DNA of 64,000 bases from Paenibacillus sp. 1_12. Lineage in GTDB: Bacteria > Bacillota > Bacilli > Paenibacillales > NBRC-103111. Position numbers and translations under genes: made by a program. The notes beneath the pieces are model-generated. The model ran no database searches and was not told the DNA's origin. It was given only the letters and a program-made list of their open reading frames with translations. Positions within the stretch are counted from its first letter, which is position 1; each line of letters opens with the position of its first letter. Below are positions 9,297-19,067 of the stretch, piece after piece. Location: positions 313,580 through 377,579 of the forward strand of contig NZ_FOTE01000004.1 of NCBI RefSeq assembly GCF_900114475.1, written 5' to 3'.

Positions 9297-10169
9297 GTGA
9301 GTATCCGATCATTGGGAGATAAACTGTTTGACGTTTTTAATTATGCTGTCGTTACTTTGTTCGCTTTGGCTTGTTTATTCCCGTTTTTTTATGTTGCCTC
9401 CTTTTCGGTGACACCTTACTCGGAATATTTGCAAAATCCATTAAAGCTCATCCCGAGCCAGATCGAGCTGTCCGCGTATAAACAGATCCTTCAGATGCCG
9501 CTAATGTGGACCGGATACAAGAATACGATCATCATCACGGTTGCCGGAGTGGCAATCAACATATTTTTGCTGATCATTTCAGCCTATCCGCTTTCCAAGA
9601 AGGATTTAAAGGGCAGGAATGTGATCATGGTATTAATCACATTTACGATGTTTTTCAATGGAGGCTTAATTCCGAATTTTTATCTGATTAAAACATTGGA
9701 TATTTATAACACGCTCTGGGCGATGATTTTACCTGGTGCACTTGGAGCCTATAACCTCATTTTGATGAAAAACTTTGTCAGCTCTATCCCCGAAAGTCTG
9801 GAAGAATCAGCTTTTATTGACGGTGCTAATGAAATCAAGGTGCTGTTTCGGATCATCGTACCCTTGTCCAAGCCGGCAATAGCTACCTTTGTCATTTTTC
9901 ATGCGGTAACTCAATGGAATACGTTTTTTTCCGCTATTATCTATACGTCGAAAAGAAGCCTTTGGCCGCTTATGCTGATCTTACGTGAAATGGTTGTTGA
10001 TGATGGAGGCATTACCAAGGATGCAATGGATATGAACAATTCGGGGGTTACCGTCTTTACTATTAAAATGGCGATCATCATTTTTGCAACACTTCCGATT
10101 CTGCTCGTCTATCCCTTTTTGCAAAAGTATTTTATGAAGGGCGTACTGGTAGGCTCGATCAAGGGATAA
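9297..10169 (+). CDS. LplC/YtcP-like sugar ABC permease (system A)
   Basis: A 290-residue permease, partner of the gene just upstream (15-base gap). About six membrane segments; the EAA loop starts at Glu169 ('EESAFIDGANEI'). The C-terminus 'FLQKYFMKGVLVGSIKG' is the standard tail of this family. It starts with GTG, with AAGGGGG 8 bases upstream. It is closest in this window to the permease at 45566. Confidence 0.9.
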   Translation: MSIRSLGDKLFDVFNYAVVTLFALACLFPFFYVASFSVTPYSEYLQNPLKLIPSQIELSAYKQILQMPLMWTGYKNTIIITVAGVAINIFLLIISAYPLSKKDLKGRNVIMVLITFTMFFNGGLIPNFYLIKTLDIYNTLWAMILPGALGAYNLILMKNFVSSIPESLEESAFIDGANEIKVLFRIIVPLSKPAIATFVIFHAVTQWNTFFSAIIYTSKRSLWPLMLILREMVVDDGGITKDAMDMNNSGVTVFTIKMAIIIFATLPILLVYPFLQKYFMKGVLVGSIKG

Positions 10170-10196
10170 TGGCTTCATCCTCCAATCGATTAAGAT

Positions 10197-10216
10197 CTGC
10201 AGCATGCTGCAGTTTT
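10197..10216 (+). repeat. Perfect 16-base palindrome followed by TTTT
   Basis: CTGCAGCATGCTGCAG (10197-10212) then TTTT. It lies between the second permease and the second binding-protein gene. It could be a weak terminator or mRNA-end structure that sets the level of the downstream gene. Confidence 0.5.
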
Positions 10217-10248
10217 AATAAATGTACAATAAAAAGGAGATGTTTGTA

Positions 10249-11853
10249 TTGAAAGGGTCCGTCAAAACGGTAGTAAGTTCCTCTGTGAGCATTGTGCTGC
10301 TTTCCTCCATCGTGGTGGCCTGCAGTCCAAATACGGATAAAAAAATGACTGATGCAGCAAGTCCAGCAGCAAGCACAACACCAAGCACAAGCACTGGGAC
10401 ACCAGCCCCAGCCAAGGCAGCACCTGCATCAATCAAAATGTTTAATAGGGTGAATGCAACTGTTGTAATTGAAAAAAATCCGGTCATAGCTGAAGTTGAA
10501 AAACTGGCGAATGTAAAATTGGATGTTGAAGCACCTCCTATCAATAACTATGTGGATAAGCTGCAAGTGCTTATGGCCTCAGGAGACTTGCCGGACCTCA
10601 TATACAACTGGGGTGGCGCAGATGCCAATATGGAAAAATGGGCTCAAAATGGTCTTCTTGCATCTTTGGACGATAAAATTAAAAATTATCCGAATCTAAC
10701 GAAAAATATTACCAAAGAAATGTGGGATGGGGTCAAATCCGTTAATGATGGAAAAACCTATATCATTCCAAGAACCAATGTAGTCAACCACTGGGGCTAT
10801 ATGATCAACCAGCAATGGCTGAACAAGCTTAATCTCAAAGCTCCAACGACGCTCGATGAATTCACTAATGTGTGCAAAGCCTTTACGAATAACGATCCTG
10901 ACGGAAACGGAAAGCCGGATACGTATTGCCTAAGCTTTTCTAATCCTACACTTGGCGCCAATTCGATCTGGAATGCTTCTAATTTCCTTGCCTCCGCATT
11001 TGATCTTCCCATCGTGAATGGAGCCAAGGATACGGACGGAACGTATAAAATAAGGGAAAAAATGTCGGGCTATATTCCTTTTCTGACCTATCTGAAGCAG
11101 CTAAATGATGAGAAGCTGATTGATCCCGAGTTCCTGATTAACAAGATCTATGTGGATCAGGAAAAAATGAATCAGAACCGGGTCGGTATTATCTACGCAC
11201 ATCAATATGCGGTTATGGCCAACCTGGCAAAGGATAAGGAATCAGATGTAAAATACACTTATCAACCTGTATTAAAGGACAGTAAGGGCGTTGCCAACGA
11301 TTGGGTCACACCTGCCACATGGGGCGGCTGGATGATAGCCAAAAATTCGAAAAATATCGACAGCGTGCTGAAGTTCCTGGATTGGGGCAATACAACAGAA
11401 GCCAATACCTTGTTCCAGCTTGGGATCAAAGGTGTGACTTACGACAATTATGATCCAGCTACCAAGAATATAACGCGGACTGCCGATCAGGCTGCGAAGC
11501 TTGCTGCAGTGACAAGCACTTACATGACAGTTGCTAACGCCATCGATGGAAACGCTGCCATTATCGAAGGTGCAGATACATTAGACAGACTTAATGCTTA
11601 CAAGTCGCAGTTGGATGGTGCATTAAAGCAGATGACCGTTATCAATGTTCCTGCCGTAAGGTCTCCCAAAATTCTCAATCTGAACAGCACGATTCCAGAT
11701 ATGGTCAAGAAAAAAGACGATCAGGAGCTGAAGTATATCATGGGCGCGATTACGCTGCAGCAGTTCAAGGACTTCCTTGAGAAGGAATGGAATCCAGCAA
11801 CAGCCGAAGCTGAAAAAGAATACGTAGACTATATGAATAAGGCAGGTAAATAA
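10249..11853 (+). CDS. Second sugar-binding lipoprotein of system A
   Basis: A 534-residue lipoprotein with lipobox VVAC and Cys25, followed by a Thr/Ser/Pro/Ala-rich linker of about 45 residues. The binding domain belongs to the same large-SBP group and has 'DPDGNGKPD' from Asp216. I placed the start at TTG 10249 because AAAAGGAG lies 9 bases upstream and the signal peptide then has normal length; ATG 10222 lies before that ribosome site and is unlikely. It is the second binding protein around a single permease pair, and only distantly similar to the first (no 'YDRGNIP' motif). It may deliver another sugar to the same channel. Confidence 0.85.
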   Translation: MKGSVKTVVSSSVSIVLLSSIVVACSPNTDKKMTDAASPAASTTPSTSTGTPAPAKAAPASIKMFNRVNATVVIEKNPVIAEVEKLANVKLDVEAPPINNYVDKLQVLMASGDLPDLIYNWGGADANMEKWAQNGLLASLDDKIKNYPNLTKNITKEMWDGVKSVNDGKTYIIPRTNVVNHWGYMINQQWLNKLNLKAPTTLDEFTNVCKAFTNNDPDGNGKPDTYCLSFSNPTLGANSIWNASNFLASAFDLPIVNGAKDTDGTYKIREKMSGYIPFLTYLKQLNDEKLIDPEFLINKIYVDQEKMNQNRVGIIYAHQYAVMANLAKDKESDVKYTYQPVLKDSKGVANDWVTPATWGGWMIAKNSKNIDSVLKFLDWGNTTEANTLFQLGIKGVTYDNYDPATKNITRTADQAAKLAAVTSTYMTVANAIDGNAAIIEGADTLDRLNAYKSQLDGALKQMTVINVPAVRSPKILNLNSTIPDMVKKKDDQELKYIMGAITLQQFKDFLEKEWNPATAEAEKEYVDYMNKAGK

Positions 11854-11888
11854 ACACAGGTAAATACACCAGGAAGTAAAAAGTGTAG

Positions 11889-11925
11889 AGGTGATATAGG
11901 GGATATTCCGTGTATCACCTTTTTA
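11889..11925 (+). terminator. Terminator-like hairpin between binding protein and secreted glycosidase genes
   Basis: AGGTGATA (11889-11896) pairs with TATCACCT (11913-11920) over a 16-base loop and is followed by TTTT. Some transcripts may read through to the gene at 11955, for which I see no separate promoter. Confidence 0.65.
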
Positions 11926-11954
11926 CATAAATTGATTAAGGATGGTGATAAATA

Positions 11955-14900
11955 ATGGTAAAAGGTAAGGCTCGCAGTATGGCTCGTGGTATTTTGTGTT
12001 TTCTGATTGTACTCAGTATGTTTTTTTCAAGCATTCCGTTTGTCAAAACCGGTGGCATTCAGACAGCGTATGCGGCTAATTCGAGTGTAACCCAGAGCGG
12101 AAATGTATGGACGCTTGAAAATGATGTGATGAAGTCGGTCGTATCCTTTGCAAGCGGAAGTATTCAAATGACAAGCTATTACAACAAGGAGGCCAGCAAA
12201 GAGTATCTCACTGGAAGTGGAAGCCAATATTTGTTTTATTATAACTACGGCGGAAGCGACCTTTATGCCAATGACGGTGGTTGGACGTTAGGCACCGCAA
12301 CGATTACGGACATCAGCAAATTCGGCACCAACTGGGGCAAGCTGCTTACGATTCCGGTAACCAGAACCTCTCCGCAAAATGTGACTATTAACCTGAAATT
12401 CGAAATTTATAATGGCAAATCCGGTTTGAAGTACAGCAATTCCATTAAAAATAATGCCACTTCCGAGAAGACAATTACGAACTCGGATATCATCTCGCTG
12501 AACCTGCCTAATGACGCGCACACGCTTTATTATGTACCGAATATGGCCTGGTACAGCACGTCGGGTTCACTTGCTCCGAATACGGGAAGAAATGCAATAA
12601 CGGTATATAATTCGGGTGATGGATGGGGCCTTCAGCCGGAAATGAACTGGAAAACGGAAGGAGCTCCGAATCGGCTGCCCTTTGCCAGCATCAACGCGTG
12701 GAGCGGTATCACCAATGTCAAAATATCTACGAATACCGAAGCCGTACAACTAGTGTTGTTCCCAAATGAAGAATTTGAGTACATTTCTGTCAACATGACC
12801 GTTTTCAAGGGTGATGTTATTGATGGGAAAATGGCTGTAGAAGAGCACTTAAGAAAAAGGTTTAAATATCATGATGTCACCTCCTTATTCACAACGAATG
12901 ACTGGGACTACATAGGCCAGCGTACGGATGCATTTTTTAGAAATACGGTAGTGCCAAAAGCTGCCCAGGCAGGTTTGGATATGGTAATGATCGACGATTC
13001 ATGGAATACGACCAGAGATACCACGACAGCGAAGACCAGCTTTACCAGCAATTTGGCAGCACTGACCGATACTATTGTAGGTCAAGGTCTGCGATTCGGA
13101 TTGTGGTTCAGTATGACTGGTGATGACCACAATAAGGGAAGGGATTTGGCTGATCCTGCCAATATCGAATTCAAGAGAAGCCAAGTTGAGGATATCATGA
13201 TCCCTCAGTATCATCTATCCCATCAAATGATTGATTTGACCGAATTTTGGCCCAATACGGCGGCGACCTCAACCTCGCATCCAAGCGACAGCATTTATCG
13301 TAAAAATGTATTGGTGAGAAACTTTATGAATGATCTGGTTTCACGGCATCCCGACTTTATTGGCAAGCTAACCAGCGAAGTGGATATTTATCCTACGCAA
13401 GGTGACCGAAACAACGGGCTGCTGCATATCTCGGATAACGGATTTTTGTCAGCCAATGGCGGGGTCGGCTCAAGTATGAAAATCGGTATGGACAGCTTCG
13501 GCTATTTACCGATGAATTCCGTTTATTACGGAGGCAATCCGTCAGGTAAAGTGGAGGACTACTATTCCTATATGATGGCAAGGGTGATCAAGTTCAATAC
13601 GGACCCTTCAAGCTGGACCAATGCAGGCATGGATTCATTGAAAAAGTTCAACAATTGGAGGAAAAGTCCGAGAATCAAGGCATTGACTGAACAAACGACC
13701 AGACCGCTGTATGCGGGTCCGGATTTCGATACTTCGGGCTCCTACGCATGGATGTATGCGACTGAGGATAAAAGCAAAGCGCTGGTCATTGCTACAGCAG
13801 CGAATGTAACGGCTGTTCCAGACGATCTGACCCTTAATCTTAGATGGCTCGACAGTAATAAGACTTACCTGGTTGAGGATATCACGATGAACGATAGCGG
13901 TGTCAGCTCATACAGTTATAAAGGGAAATTTACAGGCAGCCAGTTAAAATCGCCTGGGCTTCCCGTGAACCTGGCTGACAACACATCCAAGGGCAAGGCG
14001 TTCTGGATACAGGAGGATAATTCAACTGCCATGCAGGTGTTGTATGCAGATGAAAAGATTGCATCCTTCACGCAAACTGCAGGTACTTCGAGCCTGACGG
14101 TTAATGTTACCGGAACGGCAGGTACAATCGGCAAGGTGGTTGTATTTGACCGGACAGCTAATAAAACCATTACCAGCGACGTTACCATTGGTACAGGTGG
14201 AACCGGCAGCGTTACCATCGGTTCCGGCATTTTGCTTGAAGCGGAAAGTTTGACGGCGGCGGTATCGCCAGGATCGAACGTTGCGAATGGAGCTGACACG
14301 GCTGCCAGCAATGGTTCACTGAGCTATGGGAATCTGAATGGAGTCGGCGACTGGGTTCAATACACAGCAACCGTGCCAAGCCCAGGGACTTATAATGTAA
14401 AGGTTCAGGTTAAGAAGCATCCCAGCCGAGGTACGGCACAGCTGTATATTGACGGTGTAGCACAGGGATCTCCTATAGATGAATATCAGAGCGCTCAAGG
14501 ATATGTAGAGGTTGATCTTGGCAATATCGCATTTACAACAGCCGGTAGTAAACTATTCAAATTCCAGATCACAGGGAAAAATGCCAGCAGCAGCTCTTAC
14601 ATTTTGGCTACGGATACGATAAGGCTTACCTATAAATCGCCTGATGTGATTTTGCCGCCAGCGGTCCCGGAAGCAGTCAAGTTTGAAGCGGAAAGTCTTA
14701 CGACAACGGCATCATCAGGAGCAACGCAAACCTATGGAGCGGATTCAGCTGCCAGCAATGGCGGGTTGAACTATGCTAATGCTAACGCCGTAGGAGGCTG
14801 GGTACAATATACAGTGAATGTGCCTGCATCGGGTACTTACCGGGTGAGAGTACAGGTCAAAAAACATCCTGACAGGGGGACGGCACAGCTGTATATTGAC

Positions 14901-15500
14901 GGCACTGCTCAAGGATCGCCGATTGATGAATATCAAAGCGCGCAGGGCTATGTTACCGTAGATCTCGGCAATGTGACGTTCGGTTCAGCAGGAAACAAGC
15001 AGTTCAAATTTCAGGTGACAGGCAAGAATGCCAGCAGCAGCTCCTATACGCTCGCCACTGATTATATTTCACTTACTAAGGAGCCGCTTAATTATGAGTT
15101 TGAGAGTTTAACCACAACCGTTTCTGCAGGAGATACTACGGCAAATGGCAGCGATACCGCAGCCAGCGGTGGTGCATTAAGCTACGGTAACTTTAACGCG
15201 GTGGGCGACTGGATGGAGTACACGGTCAATGTTCCAATTGCCGGAACCTACACGTTAAGCGCACGAGTTAAAAAGCATCCCGACCGCGGTACGGCACAAT
15301 TGTATATTGACGGTATTGTGCAGGGGAATCCAGTTGACCAGTATCAAAGCACACCGGGCTATACGGTAGTTGGGCTTGGCAATGTTACCTTTAGTTCGGC
15401 AGGAAACAAGCAATTTAAATTTCAAATCACAGGAAAAGATCCAAGCAGCGGGAATTTTACTTTGGCAAATGATAAATTAATACTTACCAGAGTGAATTGA
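11955..15500 (+). CDS. Secreted clan GH-D-like glycosidase with three carbohydrate-binding modules
   Basis: An 1181-residue secreted protein. The signal peptide is cleaved after 'TAYA' at residue 40. Residues about 45-310 form a beta-rich domain. Residues about 320-600 look like an alpha-galactosidase-type barrel: 'LDMVMIDDSW' near 340, 'LRFGLWFSM' near 378 and 'MIDLTEF' from 425. The Asp in the last motif sits where GH36/GH27 have the nucleophile in KxDxN, but Lys and Asn are not conserved. A C-terminal sandwich runs to about 750, then three modules of about 133 residues follow. AAGGATGGTG precedes ATG 11955. It probably trims polysaccharide outside the cell for import by system A. Family and substrate are inferred; it could be a binding or inactive paralogue. 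Confidence 0.7.
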   Translation: MVKGKARSMARGILCFLIVLSMFFSSIPFVKTGGIQTAYAANSSVTQSGNVWTLENDVMKSVVSFASGSIQMTSYYNKEASKEYLTGSGSQYLFYYNYGGSDLYANDGGWTLGTATITDISKFGTNWGKLLTIPVTRTSPQNVTINLKFEIYNGKSGLKYSNSIKNNATSEKTITNSDIISLNLPNDAHTLYYVPNMAWYSTSGSLAPNTGRNAITVYNSGDGWGLQPEMNWKTEGAPNRLPFASINAWSGITNVKISTNTEAVQLVLFPNEEFEYISVNMTVFKGDVIDGKMAVEEHLRKRFKYHDVTSLFTTNDWDYIGQRTDAFFRNTVVPKAAQAGLDMVMIDDSWNTTRDTTTAKTSFTSNLAALTDTIVGQGLRFGLWFSMTGDDHNKGRDLADPANIEFKRSQVEDIMIPQYHLSHQMIDLTEFWPNTAATSTSHPSDSIYRKNVLVRNFMNDLVSRHPDFIGKLTSEVDIYPTQGDRNNGLLHISDNGFLSANGGVGSSMKIGMDSFGYLPMNSVYYGGNPSGKVEDYYSYMMARVIKFNTDPSSWTNAGMDSLKKFNNWRKSPRIKALTEQTTRPLYAGPDFDTSGSYAWMYATEDKSKALVIATAANVTAVPDDLTLNLRWLDSNKTYLVEDITMNDSGVSSYSYKGKFTGSQLKSPGLPVNLADNTSKGKAFWIQEDNSTAMQVLYADEKIASFTQTAGTSSLTVNVTGTAGTIGKVVVFDRTANKTITSDVTIGTGGTGSVTIGSGILLEAESLTAAVSPGSNVANGADTAASNGSLSYGNLNGVGDWVQYTATVPSPGTYNVKVQVKKHPSRGTAQLYIDGVAQGSPIDEYQSAQGYVEVDLGNIAFTTAGSKLFKFQITGKNASSSSYILATDTIRLTYKSPDVILPPAVPEAVKFEAESLTTTASSGATQTYGADSAASNGGLNYANANAVGGWVQYTVNVPASGTYRVRVQVKKHPDRGTAQLYIDGTAQGSPIDEYQSAQGYVTVDLGNVTFGSAGNKQFKFQVTGKNASSSSYTLATDYISLTKEPLNYEFESLTTTVSAGDTTANGSDTAASGGALSYGNFNAVGDWMEYTVNVPIAGTYTLSARVKKHPDRGTAQLYIDGIVQGNPVDQYQSTPGYTVVGLGNVTFSSAGNKQFKFQITGKDPSSGNFTLANDKLILTRVN
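14229..15497 (+). repeat. Three tandem carbohydrate-binding modules encoded in the glycosidase gene
   Basis: Units at about 14229-14634, 14680-15079 and 15091-15497. Each encodes 'EAESLT' or 'FESLT', 'GDWVQYTV'-like, 'KKHPDRGTAQLYIDG' and 'GNKQFKFQITGK'-like motifs. The pattern fits CBM6/35-like galactose-binding folds found on secreted Paenibacillus polysaccharide enzymes. The near-identical core indicates recent internal duplication. Confidence 0.8.
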
Positions 15501-15527
15501 ACGTTTACTTGCTGTAGTAAGAAGTCA

Positions 15528-15572
15528 AGAACCTTTGTTCCACTTCATGAGGTGGAGCATGGGTTCTTTTTT
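15528..15572 (+). terminator. Terminator after the secreted glycosidase gene
   Basis: AGAACC (15528-15533) pairs with GGTTCT (15562-15567), with an inner TCCAC/GTGGA stem, followed by a T run. Confidence 0.85.
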
Positions 15573-15701
15573 CTGTGCAATCCGATTCACATCATCCTAA
15601 TTTCAACCTAAGATCGAAGGATTGCCACCTCGGCAAAATTCCGCATATCCCTTACGATTAAGTGGTCAAGATGATCACCAGATTGAAAGGGGAATATTCG
15701 A

Positions 15702-17027
15702 ATGAAATTTACTAAAAAAATGTCTAAAGCAGGGGTAGCGTTACTGCTTGCTGCTTCCATGGCTGCTTGCAGCAGCGGAGCTACTCCGGCTGCGGAACCA
15801 GCAAAGGCAGCGGGTGCCGATACGAAGAGCGATGCCAAGACGGACAAACCCGTTGAGCTTACCTTTTGGTCCCTAGGGACGAACGGCTATGAGAAGCTGG
15901 CAGAGGAATATAAAACGGTGAAGCCTAACGTCACGATCAAAATTCAAAACACAGCCGATCAAACGGCTCATCACAATAATATGCTGACTGCGCTGTCCGC
16001 GAACAAGGGAGCACCGGATATTTTCATGGTCGAGATTGCTTTCCTGGAAAAATTCATGGAGGCGAAGGATAAATTTAATAATCTGAATGATCTGGGAGCC
16101 GGCAGCTTGAAAGGAAATTATCTCGACTGGAAATGGAAGCAAGCTTCCTCCACAGACGGTAAATTCCAGCTTGGTTTGCCGACAGACGTAGGCCCGACTG
16201 TCGTTTATTATCGTACGGATTTGCTGGAGCAAGCGGGTATCGCAAGCAAGCCGGAGGAGTTTTATAAGGAAATTGCGACTTGGGACAAATTTGCCGAAAC
16301 GGCAAACAAGTTCAAACAAAAAACAGGCAAAACGTTTGTAGATATGCCGGGATTGCTGTTTAACGGCGTACGCGATCAAGGCAATGAAATCTTCTATAAC
16401 AATAATGATGAATTCATTGGCGATAAAAACCCGCAAGTCAAAAAAGCTTATGACTTTACGGTAAAAGGAATTAAAGAAGGTTGGGTAGGCAAGAACGTAC
16501 TCTGGACACCGGAATGGGCAAAAGATACGAATGATGGAGGATTTGCTGTCATGCTTGCACCCGCTTGGATGAGCGGCGTTATTAAAGGAAATGCCAAGGA
16601 TGCAACGGGCAAATGGATGATTACGCAGATGCCAGAAGGTGCAGGCAACTGGGGCGGTTCATTCCTGAGCATTCCGAAGGAATCGAAAAATGCGAAGGAA
16701 GCTTACGAATTTATATCGTGGATGGACAGCAAGGATGGACAGCTCAAATCGTATATCTCGAATGGTTTGATGCCTTCGATTCCAGCAGTTTATGAAGAAG
16801 CCAAGTTTAAAGAGCTTAAAGATCCTTTCTACAACAACCAAGCCATTTCTGTTGAGTTTGCCAAAGCTACGAAAAGTGTCAAGCCCATCCGCTACGGCAA
16901 GCTGCATGACGCAACAGACAGCATTATCAAAGAAAGCTTAAGCAATGTCCAGCAAAAAGGCGGAGATCCGCAGGCAGAGTGGGATAGCGCGATCAAAAAG
17001 ATCAAAGAGCTGAATAAACGCAGTTAG
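15702..17027 (+). CDS. Sugar-binding lipoprotein (system B)
   Basis: A 441-residue family 1 solute-binding lipoprotein of normal CUT1 size. Lipobox MAAC gives acylated Cys23; an Ala/Lys-rich linker leads to 'LTFWSLGTNGYEKL', the usual start of the binding lobe. GAAAGGGG precedes ATG 15702. It heads an operon with two permeases (17202, 18140), then a kinase/binding protein/regulator set. A strong stem-loop follows the gene. The substrate is unknown. Confidence 0.9.
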   Translation: MKFTKKMSKAGVALLLAASMAACSSGATPAAEPAKAAGADTKSDAKTDKPVELTFWSLGTNGYEKLAEEYKTVKPNVTIKIQNTADQTAHHNNMLTALSANKGAPDIFMVEIAFLEKFMEAKDKFNNLNDLGAGSLKGNYLDWKWKQASSTDGKFQLGLPTDVGPTVVYYRTDLLEQAGIASKPEEFYKEIATWDKFAETANKFKQKTGKTFVDMPGLLFNGVRDQGNEIFYNNNDEFIGDKNPQVKKAYDFTVKGIKEGWVGKNVLWTPEWAKDTNDGGFAVMLAPAWMSGVIKGNAKDATGKWMITQMPEGAGNWGGSFLSIPKESKNAKEAYEFISWMDSKDGQLKSYISNGLMPSIPAVYEEAKFKELKDPFYNNQAISVEFAKATKSVKPIRYGKLHDATDSIIKESLSNVQQKGGDPQAEWDSAIKKIKELNKRS

Positions 17028-17049
17028 TCAACGGAGCGATGAAACGAAT

Positions 17050-17101
17050 ATCTGAATGGCGCAGGTTCACCGTTTAGGGTAAACCTGCCGCCCATACAGA
17101 T
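17050..17101 (+). other. Intercistronic stem-loop after the system B binding-protein gene
   Basis: A long imperfect stem, ATCTG-ATGG-CAGGTT pairing with AACCTG-CCCAT-CAGAT, without a T run. It lies between the binding-protein and permease genes. Such structures often protect upstream mRNA, so that binding protein is made in excess over permease; that role is inferred. Confidence 0.6.
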
Positions 17102-17201
17102 AGATCAATATTTATATCAAAATACTAGGGAACAACAGCGATCGGAGCAACACTCTGACCGCATAGCGGTATGTATTCACCGCCCCTTTAGGAGTGATCA
17201 A

Positions 17202-18140
17202 ATGAGTATTAATGCAGCCGCATCCACCGCTGCAGTGCCTTCACGTCCTTGGCTCACTGAGCGACGAAGAAGCCGATTGGCGGCTTACCTGTTTATATCA
17301 CCGTTCTTTTTACTATTTGCCGTATTTGGGATTTATCCGATATTTTTCACTTTTTATTTGTCCATGTACAAATGGAACGGCATGGGGGAAATGAAGTTCG
17401 TTGGGCTGAAAAATTTTGAGCTTGTTTTGACGGACCCAACCTTTTGGACCTCAGTGGGCAATACGTTTATTATGGCTGGGCTGGGTACGATTCCACAGCT
17501 CATTCTTGCACTCATCTTGGCTGTGGCATTGAATTCAGCCTTTATTAAAGGAACAAAGCTGCTGAGAGCTATTTATTTTTTACCAAATGTGACTTCGATC
17601 GTTGCGGTTACGATGATTTTTAGCGCAGCGTTTGCTAATAAAGGCATGGCCAACTATCTGATTTCCTTAATCGATATGGGACCTTACGCTTGGAATATTC
17701 AGAACTGGCCGCTCAAGACGGCAATTGCGACGATGGTGATTTGGCGCTGGACCGGCTATAACGCGATTATTTTTCTGGCGGGCCTTCAAAGCATACCCGG
17801 AGATTTATATGAAGCTGCACGAATTGATGGGGCCAACCGGCGTCAATTGTTCACACACATTACGATTCCGCTGTTAAAACCGTTTATTTTATTCACCGTT
17901 CTGATTTCAACGATAGGCAGCATTCAGCTGTTTACCGAGCCTTATGTATTTTTAAGTCAGGGAGGATCAGGATCGACCCGCTCAGAAGGCATTACGATGG
18001 TCATCTATTTGTATACGGAAGCTTTCCGTAATTCGTTCTTTGGCACTGCGGCTGCAACGGCTGTCATATTATTCATGTTCACTGTTATATTTTCACTGTT
18101 GAATACATGGCTGTCCAAACGGATGGGAGGGGAAGCATAA
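17202..18140 (+). CDS. Sugar ABC permease, MalF/UgpA type (system B)
   Basis: A 312-residue CUT1 permease with about six membrane segments. The first segment follows a basic N-terminus, and the EAA loop starts at Glu204 ('EAARIDGANRRQ'). AGGAGTG precedes ATG 17202. Its stop overlaps the start of the next permease (TAATG), so the two are translationally coupled. No ATPase gene is nearby. Confidence 0.9.
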   Translation: MSINAAASTAAVPSRPWLTERRRSRLAAYLFISPFFLLFAVFGIYPIFFTFYLSMYKWNGMGEMKFVGLKNFELVLTDPTFWTSVGNTFIMAGLGTIPQLILALILAVALNSAFIKGTKLLRAIYFLPNVTSIVAVTMIFSAAFANKGMANYLISLIDMGPYAWNIQNWPLKTAIATMVIWRWTGYNAIIFLAGLQSIPGDLYEAARIDGANRRQLFTHITIPLLKPFILFTVLISTIGSIQLFTEPYVFLSQGGSGSTRSEGITMVIYLYTEAFRNSFFGTAAATAVILFMFTVIFSLLNTWLSKRMGGEA

Positions 18141-18982
18141 TGCCGGTAGGGGAAAAACAAAACATCATTTCACGGATTATTATTTATATCCTGCTCGCAG
18201 CAGGCGCGTTCGTATCGGCATATCCCTTTTATTGGATGCTGGTTATTTCCACCCGAACGAGAGATGCGGTATATCAAATTCCTCCTGCTATATGGCCAGG
18301 ACCTGAGCTGGTCGCCAATTTCTCGCATGCACTGGAACGAATTATTTTCTTCCGAGCGCTGTGGAATTCGTTTATTGTATCAGGTGCGACAACGGTTTCC
18401 GTGTTGTTCTTTTGTTCGCTGGCCGGCTTTGCTTTTGCCAAATTCGAATTCCCTGGTAAAAAGCTGCTGTTCGTGCTTGTGCTCGGAACGCTGCTTGTTC
18501 CCCAACAGCTGAGCGTATTGCCCAATTATATTCTAATGGCAAAGCTGTCGTGGATAGATTCATATAAGGCGATTATTGTGCCCAGCATGGTTTCGGCCTT
18601 TGGTATTTTTTGGATGCGTCAATATATTACAGCCAGTGTTCATACAGAGCTTCTGGAAGCGAGCCGGATCGATGGCAGCGGTTATTTCAATACGTATTGG
18701 CGGATCGTCCTGCCAATCATCGTGCCTGCTTTGGCGACACTCGGAATTTTCACTTTTTTAAATACGTGGAACGACTTTTTCTGGCCGTTGGTTGTGTTGA
18801 AGAATAATGAAAATTTCACGATTCAGATTGCTCTTCAGCAGTTGTTCAGTCGGAATGATTCGATTGATTACGGCATGATCATGTCGGCTACTTTCTTCGC
18901 AACACTTCCTTTATTAATCGTATTTGCGTTATTTAGCCGCTGGTTTATTTCGGGTTTAACCTCAGGTGCTGTAAAAAGCTGA
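18140..18982 (+). CDS. Sugar ABC permease, MalG/UgpE type (system B)
   Basis: A 280-residue permease, partner of the preceding gene. The EAA loop starts at Glu173 ('EASRIDGSGYF') and the C-terminus 'ISGLTSGAVKS' is typical. I chose ATG 18140, which overlaps the upstream stop and has GGGAGGGG 7 bases before it; an in-frame ATG at 18107 lies inside the previous gene and lacks a ribosome site. Confidence 0.9.
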   Translation: MPVGEKQNIISRIIIYILLAAGAFVSAYPFYWMLVISTRTRDAVYQIPPAIWPGPELVANFSHALERIIFFRALWNSFIVSGATTVSVLFFCSLAGFAFAKFEFPGKKLLFVLVLGTLLVPQQLSVLPNYILMAKLSWIDSYKAIIVPSMVSAFGIFWMRQYITASVHTELLEASRIDGSGYFNTYWRIVLPIIVPALATLGIFTFLNTWNDFFWPLVVLKNNENFTIQIALQQLFSRNDSIDYGMIMSATFFATLPLLIVFALFSRWFISGLTSGAVKS

Positions 18983-19067
18983 ATTATTTACAAGCGGCGC
19001 AGCAGGATAATCCACCTTCCAGTGAGAATGTGTAAGTACTGTATGCAACAAATCTGGAGGCTTGGTT

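Noticed and set aside
10222-10248. ATG 10222 as start of the second system A binding protein
   Set aside because: The ribosome site AAAAGGAG lies after this ATG and fits TTG 10249, which also gives a normal lipoprotein signal peptide.
15873-16436. 187-codon open frame on the - strand
   Set aside because: Antisense to the system B binding-protein gene, which has a clear lipobox and family motifs; no recognisable product.
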